Notes: generated from the sequence alone by a model not told the origin. Counted from the stretch's first letter, positions 8,069-15,946 are shown. The stretch: 24,084 bases of DNA from Clostridia bacterium (GCA_900755995.1 CAAEIM010000017.1:1-24084), one strand, 5' to 3'. Made by a program: numbers and translations.

Positions 8069-9412
8069 ATGATAAGCAAGATAATTCAAAAGCTCGGCTA
8101 CACAAGATTTATTGCGCTGAGCTTTATTCCTGTAATACTTATTGGAACACTCCTTTTATGCCTGCCTGTTTCTTCAAAAACAGGAGAATGGACAAATTTT
8201 TTGGATTCGCTTTTTACCTCCGTAAGCGCTACCTGCGTAACGGGCCTTGTTGTATTTGATACCTTTACGCACTGGTCAGTATTCGGCCAGCTTGTAATTC
8301 TGGCTATGATTCAGGTCGGCGGTATAGGGCTTATGACCATCATCACAATGGTTTTTATTTTTCTGCGTAAAAAGATTAACTTTCGTGAGCGAAAAGCTTT
8401 GATGCAGTCCTCAGGCAACACACAGCTTGACGGCACGCTAAAGCTTGTTAAGAAAATAGTGCTTGGAACTCTTATTTTTGAGGGAATCGGAGCTATACTG
8501 CTCTCATTTCGCTTTTGTCCGCAAATGGGCTTTATTAAAGGCATTTATTACAGCATCTTCCATTCAATCTCAGCCTTTTGCAATGCAGGCTTTGACCTTA
8601 TGGGATTCAGAAGTCCCGGCTCCTCTCTCACCTACTATACTAACGATTACTATGTAAACATAATCATAATGGCACTCATAATAATAGGCGGTATCGGATT
8701 TTTAGTATGGAACGATATTCTTAAAAATAAGCATCATTTTTCGAGGTATCTGCTGCACACCAAAATCGTCCTCGTTTCTACAGCAATACTGCTGCTTGTG
8801 GGATTTTTGGGATTTTTTATATTTGAATACAACGGTGAGCTTGCCGGCAAAACCCTGCCGCAAAAAATTCTTGCCGCAATGTTTATGTCGGTGACAACCC
8901 GTACAGCCGGATTTAACACTATAAATCTTGCCAACCTTTCGGATTCGGGTACAATACTTGCTGTTATTCTGATGCTTATCGGAGGCTGCCCCGGCTCAAC
9001 TGCCGGAGGACTGAAAACCACTACTATTGCAGTAGTAGTGATTGCGGTATTCTCAATGGCAAGGGGCAGCGAGAATATAAACGCATTTAAGCGCAGAATA
9101 TCTTCCGATGTGGTAAAACACGCATCAGTAATTATACTTATATATTTATTTGCGACTATGCTCTCATCAATGTTAATTTGCAGTATGGACGGATTTTCAA
9201 TGTCGCAGGTGCTTTTTGAAACCGCCTCTGCTGCCGGCACAGTCGGAGTTTCAAAGGGAATTACCTCCCAATTATCAATAATTTCTAAAATTATAGTTAT
9301 GATTATGATGTACGGTGGACGAATCGGCGGTCTTTCTCTTGTGCTTGTGTTTGGACTCAGAAAAACAGAAGCGTCTGTAAAACGGCCGACAGAACAAATA
9401 TTAATAGGATAA
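8069..9412 (+). CDS. ktrB: Ktr/Trk-type potassium uptake channel subunit
   Basis: A 447-residue membrane subunit of a TrkH/TrkG/KtrB potassium (or sodium-coupled potassium) transporter, built from four M1-P-M2 repeats. The four filter-loop glycine regions are visible: SATCVTGLVV (53-62), SAFCNAGFDLMG, TTRTAGFNTIN and ASAAGTVGVS. The GCPGSTAGGLKTTT segment is typical of the gating loop region. ATG 8069 is chosen because AAGGCGGTG (8052-8060) lies 8 nt upstream and the promoter places the transcript start near 8051. The frame runs open to 7988, but that overlaps the preceding terminator. Its regulatory partner follows after 12 nt. Confidence 0.93.
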   Translation: MISKIIQKLGYTRFIALSFIPVILIGTLLLCLPVSSKTGEWTNFLDSLFTSVSATCVTGLVVFDTFTHWSVFGQLVILAMIQVGGIGLMTIITMVFIFLRKKINFRERKALMQSSGNTQLDGTLKLVKKIVLGTLIFEGIGAILLSFRFCPQMGFIKGIYYSIFHSISAFCNAGFDLMGFRSPGSSLTYYTNDYYVNIIIMALIIIGGIGFLVWNDILKNKHHFSRYLLHTKIVLVSTAILLLVGFLGFFIFEYNGELAGKTLPQKILAAMFMSVTTRTAGFNTINLANLSDSGTILAVILMLIGGCPGSTAGGLKTTTIAVVVIAVFSMARGSENINAFKRRISSDVVKHASVIILIYLFATMLSSMLICSMDGFSMSQVLFETASAAGTVGVSKGITSQLSIISKIIVMIMMYGGRIGGLSLVLVFGLRKTEASVKRPTEQILIG

Positions 9413-9424
9413 GGAGCAACACTT

Positions 9425-10090
9425 ATGAAATCTGTGCTTGTAATAGGAATGGGAACTATGGGCATTTATCTTGCCCGCAAAATGCAGGATCTCGGAAATG
9501 AAGTAATGATTGCCGACAAAAACGAAGAACTGATACAGGAGCTTTCTCCCGAATTCAGCGACGCTTTTTGCGGTGACTGCACTGCTGATGGAATTTTAAA
9601 ATCCATAAATGTAAATACCTTCGATTATTGCTTTGTAACTATCGGTGAGGATTTTTACGCTTCACTTGAAATAACCTCAATTCTCAAGGAGCTTGGCGCA
9701 AAGCACGTAATTGCAAAGGCTAAAAGGTTAAGACAGGTTGAATTCCTTAAAAAAATCGGTGCTGACGAGGTTGTTTATCCCGAAAGAGAAATTGCAGAAA
9801 GTCTGGCTATAAGGTATAATTCCGACAATATTTTTGATTACATAGAGCTGACCTCGGAATATTCTATTTTTGAAATTCCCGTTGTTAATTCCTGGGTGGG
9901 TAAAATGATAACGGATGTTGATGTGCGCAAAAAGCACAACATCAATATTATTGCGGTAAAAAAAGACAACGACCTTAATCTGAACCTCGGAGGCGAATAT
10001 GTATTTGATGAGAACGACCACCTTGTTGTACTCGGAAAATCAAGCGACGTATTTAAGATTGCCTCACACGTAAAAAAACCGTCAAGGTAA
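9425..10090 (+). CDS. ktrA: KtrA/TrkA-type RCK gating subunit of the potassium transporter
   Basis: A 221-residue cytoplasmic ring subunit that binds nucleotides and gates the KtrB channel. The RCK_N Rossmann domain occupies about 1-125, with GMGTMG (8-13) as dinucleotide loop and Asp31 at the end of the second strand. The conserved GDCTADGIL follows near 57. An RCK_C domain fills about 140-221, a possible site for c-di-AMP as in other KtrA proteins (family knowledge, not visible here). Its AAGGAG ribosome site (9411-9416) overlaps the stop of ktrB, indicating tight co-translation. The single-RCK length fits KtrA better than the double-length TrkA of proteobacteria. Confidence 0.94.
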   Translation: MKSVLVIGMGTMGIYLARKMQDLGNEVMIADKNEELIQELSPEFSDAFCGDCTADGILKSINVNTFDYCFVTIGEDFYASLEITSILKELGAKHVIAKAKRLRQVEFLKKIGADEVVYPEREIAESLAIRYNSDNIFDYIELTSEYSIFEIPVVNSWVGKMITDVDVRKKHNINIIAVKKDNDLNLNLGGEYVFDENDHLVVLGKSSDVFKIASHVKKPSR

Positions 10091-10102
10091 ATAAGGAAAT
10101 AC

Positions 10103-10124
10103 AGGGAGCTCGGCTGAGTTCCCT
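10103..10124 (+). terminator. Hairpin between ktrA and ruvX
   Basis: AGGGAGCTC (10103-10111) pairs with GAGTTCCCT (10116-10124) with one G.T wobble and a GGCT loop, followed only by TAAATTTT. The weak U-tract suggests partial termination, leaving ruvX at least partly on the ktrBA transcript. Confidence 0.5.
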
Positions 10125-10146
10125 TAAATTTTGAAAGGAAAATTTT

Positions 10147-10572
10147 ATGATAATTGCAGCAGTTGATTTAGGCAAAGCGAGAACAGGCATTGCCGTTTGC
10201 GATAAAACCGAATTTCTTGCATCTCCGCATACGGTTATTTTGGAAAAATCACCCGAAAAGCTTTTTGAAAAGGTAAAGGAAACCGTAATAAACCTCAAGG
10301 CAGAGATTGTGGTGGTGGGACTTCCGAAGAATATGGACGGCAGTGAAGGCGAAAGCGCACAGAACGCCCGTGGATTTGCGGGGCGGTTACGGGCAGAAAC
10401 AGGTTTAACGGTGGATTTGCAGGACGAAAGAGGTACTACAATTACCGCACATAATTTTTTAAATGACACTAACACAAGGGGGAAAAAGCGAAAAAATGTG
10501 GTGGACCAGGTTGCCGCAACGATAATTCTACAGGATTATCTTGATAAACGTAAAAACTGCCGCAGGCTTTAA
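10147..10572 (+). CDS. ruvX: RuvX/YqgF RNase H-fold nuclease
   Basis: A 141-residue RuvC-like resolvase-fold protein; the family is implicated in processing the 5' end of pre-16S rRNA and was earlier annotated as a putative Holliday junction resolvase. The start AVDLGKARTGIAV carries catalytic Asp7. GLPKNMDGSEGESA lies at 59-71, LQDERGTT contributes Glu94, and VVDQVAATIIL contributes Asp120, giving the expected acidic triad. Length matches the family (about 135-150). ATG 10147 follows AAAGGA by about 8 nt. It stands 56 nt after ktrA behind a weak hairpin. In many Firmicutes ruvX sits with alaS or mltG; those partners are absent here, so its context is unusual. Confidence 0.93.
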   Translation: MIIAAVDLGKARTGIAVCDKTEFLASPHTVILEKSPEKLFEKVKETVINLKAEIVVVGLPKNMDGSEGESAQNARGFAGRLRAETGLTVDLQDERGTTITAHNFLNDTNTRGKKRKNVVDQVAATIILQDYLDKRKNCRRL

Positions 10573-10573
10573 T

Positions 10574-10785
10574 ATTACAAATAGTATTTAGCTCGTTTTT
10601 CAACGTTAATGTTAAAAACTATGTGGAAACTGTGAAAACCTATGTTAAAAGCAGGTATAGGTTACAGGTGTTTTACGGCTGACAGCCAATGTTTTACAGT
10701 AATGTAATATTTCAACATTAAAAATATGGGTTTTCAACATTTCAATTAATTTTGGATTGTGGAAAAATAGAATTACAAATAGTAT
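10574..10785 (+). repeat. 14-bp direct repeat and repeated TTTCAACRTT elements
   Basis: ATTACAAATAGTAT occurs identically at 10574-10587 and 10772-10785. Between them TTTCAACRTT occurs at 10598-10607, 10710-10719 and 10732-10741. A 9-bp hairpin with one bulged C spans 10595-10619, and GGCTGACAGCC forms a short palindrome flanked by two TGTTTTAC copies. The stretch 10573-11030 contains no convincing gene. Confidence 0.6.
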
Positions 10786-10816
10786 AATTTCGATGTCAAG
10801 GGTTGTTTTTCCACAA
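10757..10816. repeat. Inverted DnaA-box-like repeats flanking a promoter
   Basis: TTGTGGAAAAA (10757-10767) and TTTTTCCACAA (10806-10816) are an exact 11-bp inverted repeat with a 38-nt spacer. Each contains a 9-mer one base away from the DnaA consensus TTATCCACA (8/9). A weaker TGTGGAAAC lies at 10622-10630. Confidence 0.55.
10760..10788 (+). promoter_or_regulatory. Possible promoter inside the inverted repeat
   Basis: TGGAAA (10760-10765, 4/6 match) and a perfect TATAAT (10783-10788) are 17 nt apart. Transcription would start near 10795 and reach the terminator at 10933, predicting an RNA of about 140 nt with no evident reading frame. Confidence 0.45.
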
Positions 10817-10897
10817 ATTTTTTTGTTTTTTTATGATTTGATAAAAGCACTTTCACTTATTTATACAAAACATTAACATACTGTTTTATTTTCAGAC

Positions 10898-10933
10898 AAG
10901 CCAAGGTATTTTAAGTGCCTCGGCTTATTTTTT
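10898..10933 (+). terminator. Strong intrinsic terminator before the PadR operon
   Basis: AAGCC-A-AGG (10898-10906) pairs with CCT-C-GGCTT (10918-10926) with a single A.C mismatch, followed by A and six T (10928-10933). It lies 325 nt past the ruvX stop, which implies either a long 3' untranslated region or a separate small RNA ending here. Confidence 0.8.
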
Positions 10934-10979
10934 GTGTGATTTTATAATTCGAAATAATTATAAAAATCTTCAATACTAC

Positions 10980-11008
10980 TTGACACGTTATACTATGTGT
11001 TGTATAAT
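10980..11008 (+). promoter_or_regulatory. Consensus promoter with PadR-type operator dyad
   Basis: TTGACA (10980-10985) and TATAAT (11003-11008) with a 17-nt spacer are both perfect matches to the sigma-A consensus. A dyad TTATAC (10988-10993) - N8 - GTATAA (11002-11007) covers the spacer and -10, where a bound PadR would block polymerase. Autorepression is inferred. Confidence 0.85.
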
Positions 11009-11030
11009 ATAATGCAACAGGAGGCGTGTT

Positions 11031-11351
11031 ATGGATATACAAATGAAGCGTGGCTTTATAGAAATCTGTGTATTGAAGGCTCTTTCAAAGGGTGACAGCT
11101 ACGGATATAAAATAATAACAGATATATCGCCGCACATTGAAATCTCAGAATCTACCCTTTACCCCATCTTAAAAAGGCTTCTTGCCGCCGATTGCTTAAC
11201 CCAGTATTCGTGCGAATATAACGGCAGGCTTAGAAAGTATTACTCAATTACCCCAATCGGATTAAAAAGAATAGACGATTTTTTAGAGGAATGGAAAAGT
11301 ATAATTAAAATTTATGACTATATATCGGAGGGAAATAATGACAAAGAATAA
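11031..11351 (+). CDS. PadR-family transcriptional regulator
   Basis: A 106-residue winged-helix repressor. The sequence opens with MKRGFIEICVLKALSKGDSYGY, the usual first helix of the PadR fold, then ISESTLYPILKRLLAA as the recognition helix and a wing containing RLRKYYSITPIG. The short C-terminal helix (DDFLEEWKSI) is a dimerisation arm of the small PadR-s2 type. ATG 11031 follows AGGAGG by about 6 nt. It is the first gene of a three-gene unit with the HAAS and DUF4097 proteins, a recurring Firmicutes arrangement in which PadR responds to envelope or drug stress. It overlaps the next gene by 14 nt. Confidence 0.92.
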   Translation: MDIQMKRGFIEICVLKALSKGDSYGYKIITDISPHIEISESTLYPILKRLLAADCLTQYSCEYNGRLRKYYSITPIGLKRIDDFLEEWKSIIKIYDYISEGNNDKE

Positions 11352-11928
11352 TTTTTTGAATCAACTCAGAAATCAGCTTTCAGCTGTTTCAAAAGAGGAA
11401 CAGGACAGAGTGATTGAGTATTATTCCGAAATTATTAATGATAAAATTGATGACGGAAAAAGTGAGGAGCAGGCAATTTCAGAGCTTAATTCTCCGCAAA
11501 AAATAGCGCAAAAAATAATTGAAGATTACGAAAATACAAAAACAGAAGCGGACGCAAGCGTGTATAAACATTCCAAAGCAGTTATTCCCAAAAAGCGAAG
11601 CGTCGGCGCAATAATTGGCTTTTCCGCTCTGCTTCCTTTTGTATTTATTATGCTTGCTGTGCTTTTGATTGTTTCTTTTGCTTTCTTTGCAACAGCATTT
11701 GCATTTATCGTTGCCGGAGCAGTATATTTTGTCAGCTCGTTTTTCCTGATTGGACAAAGCCTTGCCGTTGCGTTATTTCAATTTGGCTTTTCGCTGTTTT
11801 TTATTGCAGTCGGTGCCTTTGCAATGTTCGGCTCAGTTGCTTTTGAAAAGCTGTGTATAAGAATAACTAAAAATATATTTAATAAGTATGTGCAGGTTTA
11901 CGGAGGGATTAAAGATGAAAACTCATAA
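11338..11928 (+). CDS. HAAS/DUF1700-family membrane protein
   Basis: A 196-residue protein with an N-terminal cytoplasmic HAAS helical domain (about 1-75: FLNQLRNQLSAV, EEQDRVIEYYSEIINDKIDDG, SEEQAISELNSP) followed by two or three hydrophobic stretches (about 88-125, 127-165). HAAS domains couple to PadR regulators encoded upstream and are thought to pass membrane signals, but no reaction is known. ATG 11338 is preferred because GGAGGG sits 6 nt upstream; a longer frame back to 11314 lacks a ribosome site. It overlaps the PadR gene by 14 nt and the downstream gene by 14 nt, so the three are translationally coupled. Confidence 0.85.
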   Translation: MTKNNFLNQLRNQLSAVSKEEQDRVIEYYSEIINDKIDDGKSEEQAISELNSPQKIAQKIIEDYENTKTEADASVYKHSKAVIPKKRSVGAIIGFSALLPFVFIMLAVLLIVSFAFFATAFAFIVAGAVYFVSSFFLIGQSLAVALFQFGFSLFFIAVGAFAMFGSVAFEKLCIRITKNIFNKYVQVYGGIKDENS

Positions 11929-12934
11929 AAAATTAATACTGAGAATATCGTACATAATATGTCTGGCAGGAATAATGTTTATGGCGTTTGCAATGATTAT
12001 GGTTGGCTTTGACGTAAAAGCATTGGATTTATGCGGCGAGCCCCGGCAGGTTGTGAAAGAATATTCAACGGACGAATTAAAAAGCATTTCAGTTGATTTT
12101 ATGTCTAACGATATTATCATAAAGAAAAGCGCCACAGATAAAATAAAATTCACATATTACACAACAGACTGCTGCCCTGCAAGTATTAAGTATGAAAACG
12201 GTGAAATATATCTTGGTGATGATTTTAATGCATTTGAATATAATTTAAAGCAGTTTACAAAAGGATTTTTTCACGGTATCAGAAAATTCGGGCTTGACAC
12301 TGTAATTGAAATTCCCAACGGCTGCACCGATATAAATATTAATATTGACATATCAAACGGCGAGATAGAAGCCGAGGATATAATAGCAAATGATATTTAT
12401 TTGCAGACCTCAAACGGAAATATTACTGCTAAAAATATTAATGCCAACACCTTAAAGGCGGATACATCAAACGGAAAAGTAACTTTATCCGGTGTTACAG
12501 TTAAAAATTTGATTAATACAACGACCTCCAACGGCAAAATAGAAGTCGAAAATACATCTGCAAGTGATATTGATTTGCAGACTTCAAATGGTAATATAAC
12601 TGTTAATAATTTAAGCGCAGACAGCCTTAAAGCTGATACCTCCAACGGCAAAATAATCTTATCCGATATTACCGCCAAAAAATTAATTAACACAGAAACC
12701 TCGAACGGCGCAATAGAAATTGAAGATATAACGTCTGATAATATTATTTTGCAGACCTCAAACGGTGCAATACAAGGCAATATTGTTGGCAATGCCGATG
12801 ATTACAATGTTTCCTCTTCTACCTCGAACGGAAATGACTCTCTTGCAGTTTATAACGGCAAAAATACAGCTTCAGACAAAAAGCTTGAGGTTGAAACCTC
12901 AAACGGCAGTATATCGGTAGAATTTACAAAATAA
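11915..12934 (+). CDS. DUF4097-family extracytoplasmic beta-repeat protein
   Basis: A 339-residue protein with one N-terminal membrane helix (about 11-32) and an exported domain predicted to form a beta-helix. From about residue 145 it carries about ten T/I-SNG turns spaced about 19-20 residues (for example at 147, 166, 185, 204, 223), the hallmark of DUF4097 (putative adhesin / cell-envelope repeat) proteins. Rungs come in sets of three that repeat every 58 residues: LQTSNG..., LKADTSNG..., LINT.TSNG. ATG 11915 has GGAGGG about 7 nt upstream and overlaps the HAAS gene by 14 nt. Its role is unknown; the conserved operon suggests envelope stress sensing or protection. Confidence 0.87.
   Translation: MKTHKKLILRISYIICLAGIMFMAFAMIMVGFDVKALDLCGEPRQVVKEYSTDELKSISVDFMSNDIIIKKSATDKIKFTYYTTDCCPASIKYENGEIYLGDDFNAFEYNLKQFTKGFFHGIRKFGLDTVIEIPNGCTDININIDISNGEIEAEDIIANDIYLQTSNGNITAKNINANTLKADTSNGKVTLSGVTVKNLINTTTSNGKIEVENTSASDIDLQTSNGNITVNNLSADSLKADTSNGKIILSDITAKKLINTETSNGAIEIEDITSDNIILQTSNGAIQGNIVGNADDYNVSSSTSNGNDSLAVYNGKNTASDKKLEVETSNGSISVEFTK
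12401..12748 (+). repeat. Two tandem 174-bp units encoding three-rung beta-helix modules
   Basis: Residues 163-220 and 221-278 of the DUF4097 protein align without gaps over 58 residues each, corresponding to 12401-12574 and 12575-12748; a third partial copy starts at 12749. This points to internal duplication of a three-rung module. Confidence 0.8.
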
Positions 12935-12945
12935 ACAAAATATAA

Positions 12946-12992
12946 AAGAGCATATTTGCATACCCTTATTAAAAGGCAGCAAATATGCTCTT
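12946..12992. terminator. Bidirectional terminator between convergent operons
   Basis: AAGAGCATATTTGC (12946-12959) pairs perfectly over 14 bp with GCAAATATGCTCTT (12979-12992). The inner loop contains a small CCTT/AAGG stem. On the minus strand the stem is followed by TTATATTTTG, on the plus strand only by AATC, so it should work best for the minus-strand cassette. Confidence 0.65.
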
Positions 12993-13063
12993 AATCATTG
13001 CGCAGATATGTAATGCTGTAATCCGGTAAAAGCATAGACTATTCTAACGTGAGTCTTTCCTTT

Positions 13064-13663
13064 TTAATTGTTATTAAATTTTACCTCAGCCATTATTTTT
13101 TCAGGATACAGAGAACATACTAAATAATAATTGCAATTCTGTATATTTTCAACGCTGTAATTTAAAAATTGTATTTCCGGAATGGGAACAGGTACTGTAA
13201 GCCTTTTTTCTTCTCCGGCATCTAAATCAATATACATTCCACATTCATTATAGTAATACATTAAAAGATAATAGAACTGTGACGAAAAAGAGCCGGACTC
13301 AAGATGGAAAGCCGTTAAATCTACGTTGATGGGTTCTTTTGTCGGATTTTTAATGACAAGCTGAATAAGCGCCATATTCAAATCACCAACACCCGATAAA
13401 TAATCGGTATTTTTTTCTAAAAATGCTACAAGCTCCTTATCGCTCTCAATTTCAGCCATACCTAATAAATCAGAGCCTTCAACTGCAAACTCAGCACTTT
13501 GAGTTACAAATGTGCTTCCTTCCTCATATACCATTCTCTTGTTTTGCGGATACAACGAGTTTACATTATTAAACAATGCAAAATATGCAAAAACAAGGCA
13601 TACAGCCAACAATAAAACAATAGCTGACTTCGCTTTATTTTTTTTATTCATTTTTCTCTTCAT
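13064..13663 (-). CDS. Membrane-anchored extracytoplasmic protein of the ABC cassette
   Basis: I do not recognise the family. The 199-residue product begins with a very basic stretch (MKRKMNKKNKAK), one hydrophobic helix (about 13-32) and a soluble exported domain. A central pattern LIQLVIKNPTKEPINVDL and a later basic/Pro segment (KRLTVPVPIPEIQF) look like paired beta strands of an Ig-like fold, comparable in layout to DUF4352-type accessory domains. ATG 13663 is chosen because GAGAGG lies 6 nt upstream; ATG 13669 abuts the ribosome site. It overlaps the ATPase gene by 20 nt and is the last gene of the cassette, so it is likely an accessory lipoprotein-like partner of the transporter. There is no lipobox cysteine. 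Confidence 0.7.
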   Translation of the reverse strand: MKRKMNKKNKAKSAIVLLLAVCLVFAYFALFNNVNSLYPQNKRMVYEEGSTFVTQSAEFAVEGSDLLGMAEIESDKELVAFLEKNTDYLSGVGDLNMALIQLVIKNPTKEPINVDLTAFHLESGSFSSQFYYLLMYYYNECGMYIDLDAGEEKRLTVPVPIPEIQFLNYSVENIQNCNYYLVCSLYPEKIMAEVKFNNN

Positions 13664-14330
13664 TTTCATCCTCTCTTTTTTTATTGTTATCGATATTTAC
13701 TATTTTACCAAATTTTATCTCTACTATTTCATCGCAGATATTTTTTATTTCCTCACTGTCATGACAGGACATTATTATTATTTTATTTTCGTTTTTGCTA
13801 TCCAGTATTAACTCTCTGACCTTATCAAGAGAATCCTCGTCAAGTCCGTTAAAAGGCTCATCCAGAATCAACAGCTCAGGATTTTCCATTATTGCGGCTG
13901 CTATTCCGAGCTTTTGCTTCATACCCAACGAATACTTTCTAAAGCTCTTCTTATCATTTGGGTCAAGCCCCACTTTTTTGATAGTTTCTATTATTTCATC
14001 ATCCGATATTTTATTTTTTATTTGTGCCAATACCTTTAAGTTTTTAAATCCGCTGTAATGGGAAATAAATCCTGGATTTTCAATCAACACACCCACACTA
14101 TCGGGGAAGGATATGTCCTTTCCGATTATCTTCCCATCAATTTCAACATATCCGGAAGTAGGTAAAATCAGCCCGCAAATTGCCCGCATAAGCATTGTTT
14201 TGCCCGACCCGTTTTTACCCACAAATCCGTAAATATTTCCGCTTTTTAAATTTAAATTTACATTATCTAAAACAAGGTTATTAGATAATTCCTTTGTAAA
14301 ATTTTTGATAATTATTTCCAAACTTTTCAC
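13644..14330 (-). CDS. ABC transporter ATPase, BcrA/LanF-like
   Basis: A 228-residue nucleotide-binding subunit. Walker A GKNGSGKT is at 38-45, the Q-loop region has the LIENPGF pattern (82-88) typical of bacitracin- and lantibiotic-protection ATPases, the signature is YSLGMKQKLGIA (133-144), Walker B LLILDEP is at 153-159, and the switch histidine is His190. The tail is rich in Lys, Glu and Asp. No ATG start is available: GTG 14330 lies directly after AGGAT, while TTG 14321 is 10 nt past AGGA and may be the true start. It is the only ATPase in the cassette, so it probably serves all three permeases encoded just upstream. The substrate is unknown; peptide export or self-protection is inferred from the ATPase subtype. 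Confidence 0.88.
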   Translation of the reverse strand: MKSLEIIIKNFTKELSNNLVLDNVNLNLKSGNIYGFVGKNGSGKTMLMRAICGLILPTSGYVEIDGKIIGKDISFPDSVGVLIENPGFISHYSGFKNLKVLAQIKNKISDDEIIETIKKVGLDPNDKKSFRKYSLGMKQKLGIAAAIMENPELLILDEPFNGLDEDSLDKVRELILDSKNENKIIIMSCHDSEEIKNICDEIVEIKFGKIVNIDNNKKREDENEEKNE

Positions 14331-14351
14331 ATCCTAAATTCAATAAATATA

Positions 14352-15185
14352 TTACAGTATATCTTTCCTTCTAATAAGGATTAATCCGATTGAATAACTG
14401 ACCATCATCAGACAAATCGCTATCAAAGCACCATATTGATTTGCAACACCATTCACAGAGTAAAAATTATTTCTTATAATCATAGAAAAGTTAAATAACA
14501 GAAATACGCTGCAATAAAAAGCCGAAGCGGCAAGATAAAAAATTACGATCAAAAAAGCATAAACAGGCTTCATAATTAGGCTCAGCATAGCTGAGAAAAG
14601 GGCGACCGAAGTTGAGATTATCATTGGCAGTATAAAAGAAGCAAAAATTACATCAAACATTCCAACATCTGAAACGTTTATATTTAAAAATTCATAAGCG
14701 ATTTGAGTGTTTGCTTCAAATGAGATTGTACCGAACAATGCGGCAAAAACCAGCGCTACTGCAAAAAACAAGGCATAGTAAATACTTACGGTCAAAACAC
14801 ACCATATCGCTTTACTTGTCCACCACTGTTTTCTGGATTTTACTCTTATTATTAATGAAGTCGCATTTTTCTTTAAATCATCTTCAATATAAAAGCCAAT
14901 AAAAGAAAACATCAGAGTATGAAATACAAGCCAGATAATTGAAATATGAATACCTTTTTTTAAATCAGGAGCAAACTGCTCATTACCGATAAACATATTT
15001 AATATTATATCTGCTATACTGCATTTTAAATTTTCATCGGAAGAAGCAAAGAAAGTACTGACGTTATTTACAAAAACAAAATCCGTAAACGCAAAAAATA
15101 AAACAGCAACAAGAAAATATCTCCATCTATGAAATATACCTTCAAAAATATCGTGTTTTAAAAGCGGCAAAAAATTATGTATCAT
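14352..15185 (-). CDS. ABC-2-like permease, third of three
   Basis: A 277-residue membrane protein with about six helices. After the second helix comes a cytoplasmic loop DLKKNATSLIIRVKSRKQWWTSK (about 103-125), and the C-terminus ends RRKDIL. The same loop layout (acidic residue, variable stretch, R-x-K-S/T-R, aromatic, K) and the same RKD(I/V)L end appear in the two upstream permeases, so the three are paralogues. A large external loop between helices 1 and 2 (about 40-85) is a feature of ABC-2/LanE-G permeases. Its ATG shares one base with the preceding stop (TAATG), indicating coupled translation. Confidence 0.8.
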   Translation of the reverse strand: MIHNFLPLLKHDIFEGIFHRWRYFLVAVLFFAFTDFVFVNNVSTFFASSDENLKCSIADIILNMFIGNEQFAPDLKKGIHISIIWLVFHTLMFSFIGFYIEDDLKKNATSLIIRVKSRKQWWTSKAIWCVLTVSIYYALFFAVALVFAALFGTISFEANTQIAYEFLNINVSDVGMFDVIFASFILPMIISTSVALFSAMLSLIMKPVYAFLIVIFYLAASAFYCSVFLLFNFSMIIRNNFYSVNGVANQYGALIAICLMMVSYSIGLILIRRKDIL

Positions 15186-15946
15186 TAATTCAGTACGTCC
15201 TTTCTCTTAACCAATTTGACAGCAGCTAAAACTGTTAATAATATCAACAGCGGAAATACGCCGAAAATCAAAACAACAGAAGAAAAACTCAGGTAGGTTA
15301 CTTCACTGAAACTATAGTTAAAGATACAATCAATAAAATACTTTAAAAATCCAAAAAAGTTTGAACCTGAAACCAGAACCACTATAATAAAAGCGAATGT
15401 TTTTTTACAGACAAGACTTATCGTACACAAAAGACACGAAAAGAAAGTTATCGGAAAAATCAGTTGTGCAAAAGTCAGCAATAAAACCTTAATAAAGCTG
15501 ATATCCAAAATCACTTGAGTGGTAACAAAAGAATAGCTGTCATATTCAGTCCAATTAATAATTTCCGCTGTAAAAAGTCCGCCAACCGCTGCTGAAATCG
15601 CCAATGCCAAAAATGACAGAACGAAAGAAAATATAAATATCTTTTTTATCCTTTTTAAAATTATGCTTGTTCTTGATTTGTTGCGAATATAATAATTTAC
15701 ACCTGTGCAGTTTTTATCCGCAAGTATTGTAATAAAAACTGAGCACAAGGGTATTACTGCTAAGTTTATAAAGTTTCCTCCGCCCAGCAGACACATAAAA
15801 TCCGCAACACATATTTTGGGAGTGACCGCTGTCATAGAGGTTTTGGCAAAAGCAAAAAGCAATAAAACAAAAAAAGCAAAGATAAAACAAAAAGCACATA
15901 TGTATAGAATATAACCTTTTATTCTACACAATTTATCATAAAACAT
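15185..15946 (-). CDS. ABC-2-like permease, second of three
   Basis: A 253-residue six-helix membrane protein, the shortest of the three. It has the loop LADKNCTGVNYYIRNKSRTS (about 75-94) after helix 2 and ends KRKDVLN, matching the two neighbours. It starts 11 nt inside the end of the first permease gene, with AAAGGA 6 nt before its ATG at 15946. Such permeases in LanFEG- and Ecs-like exporters form the membrane channel as heterodimers; having three is unusual. No substrate can be assigned. Confidence 0.8.
   Translation of the reverse strand: MFYDKLCRIKGYILYICAFCFIFAFFVLLLFAFAKTSMTAVTPKICVADFMCLLGGGNFINLAVIPLCSVFITILADKNCTGVNYYIRNKSRTSIILKRIKKIFIFSFVLSFLALAISAAVGGLFTAEIINWTEYDSYSFVTTQVILDISFIKVLLLTFAQLIFPITFFSCLLCTISLVCKKTFAFIIVVLVSGSNFFGFLKYFIDCIFNYSFSEVTYLSFSSVVLIFGVFPLLILLTVLAAVKLVKRKDVLN

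Noticed and set aside
8734..9465. Minus-strand reading frame of 243 codons opposite ktrB
   Set aside because: Antisense shadow of a membrane-protein gene, rich in Ile/Thr/Ser, crossing into ktrA; no start signals.
10573..10900. Chromosomal replication origin
   Set aside because: DnaA-box-like sites are few (two at 8/9 and one at 7/9) and no dnaA, dnaN, rpmH or parAB genes are nearby; a DnaA-linked regulatory site is the more modest reading.
13010..13062. Small AGACT/AGTCT stem followed by TTCCTTTTT as an extra terminator
   Set aside because: Only five base pairs with an 11-nt loop; the 14-bp stem at 12946-12992 already separates the convergent operons.
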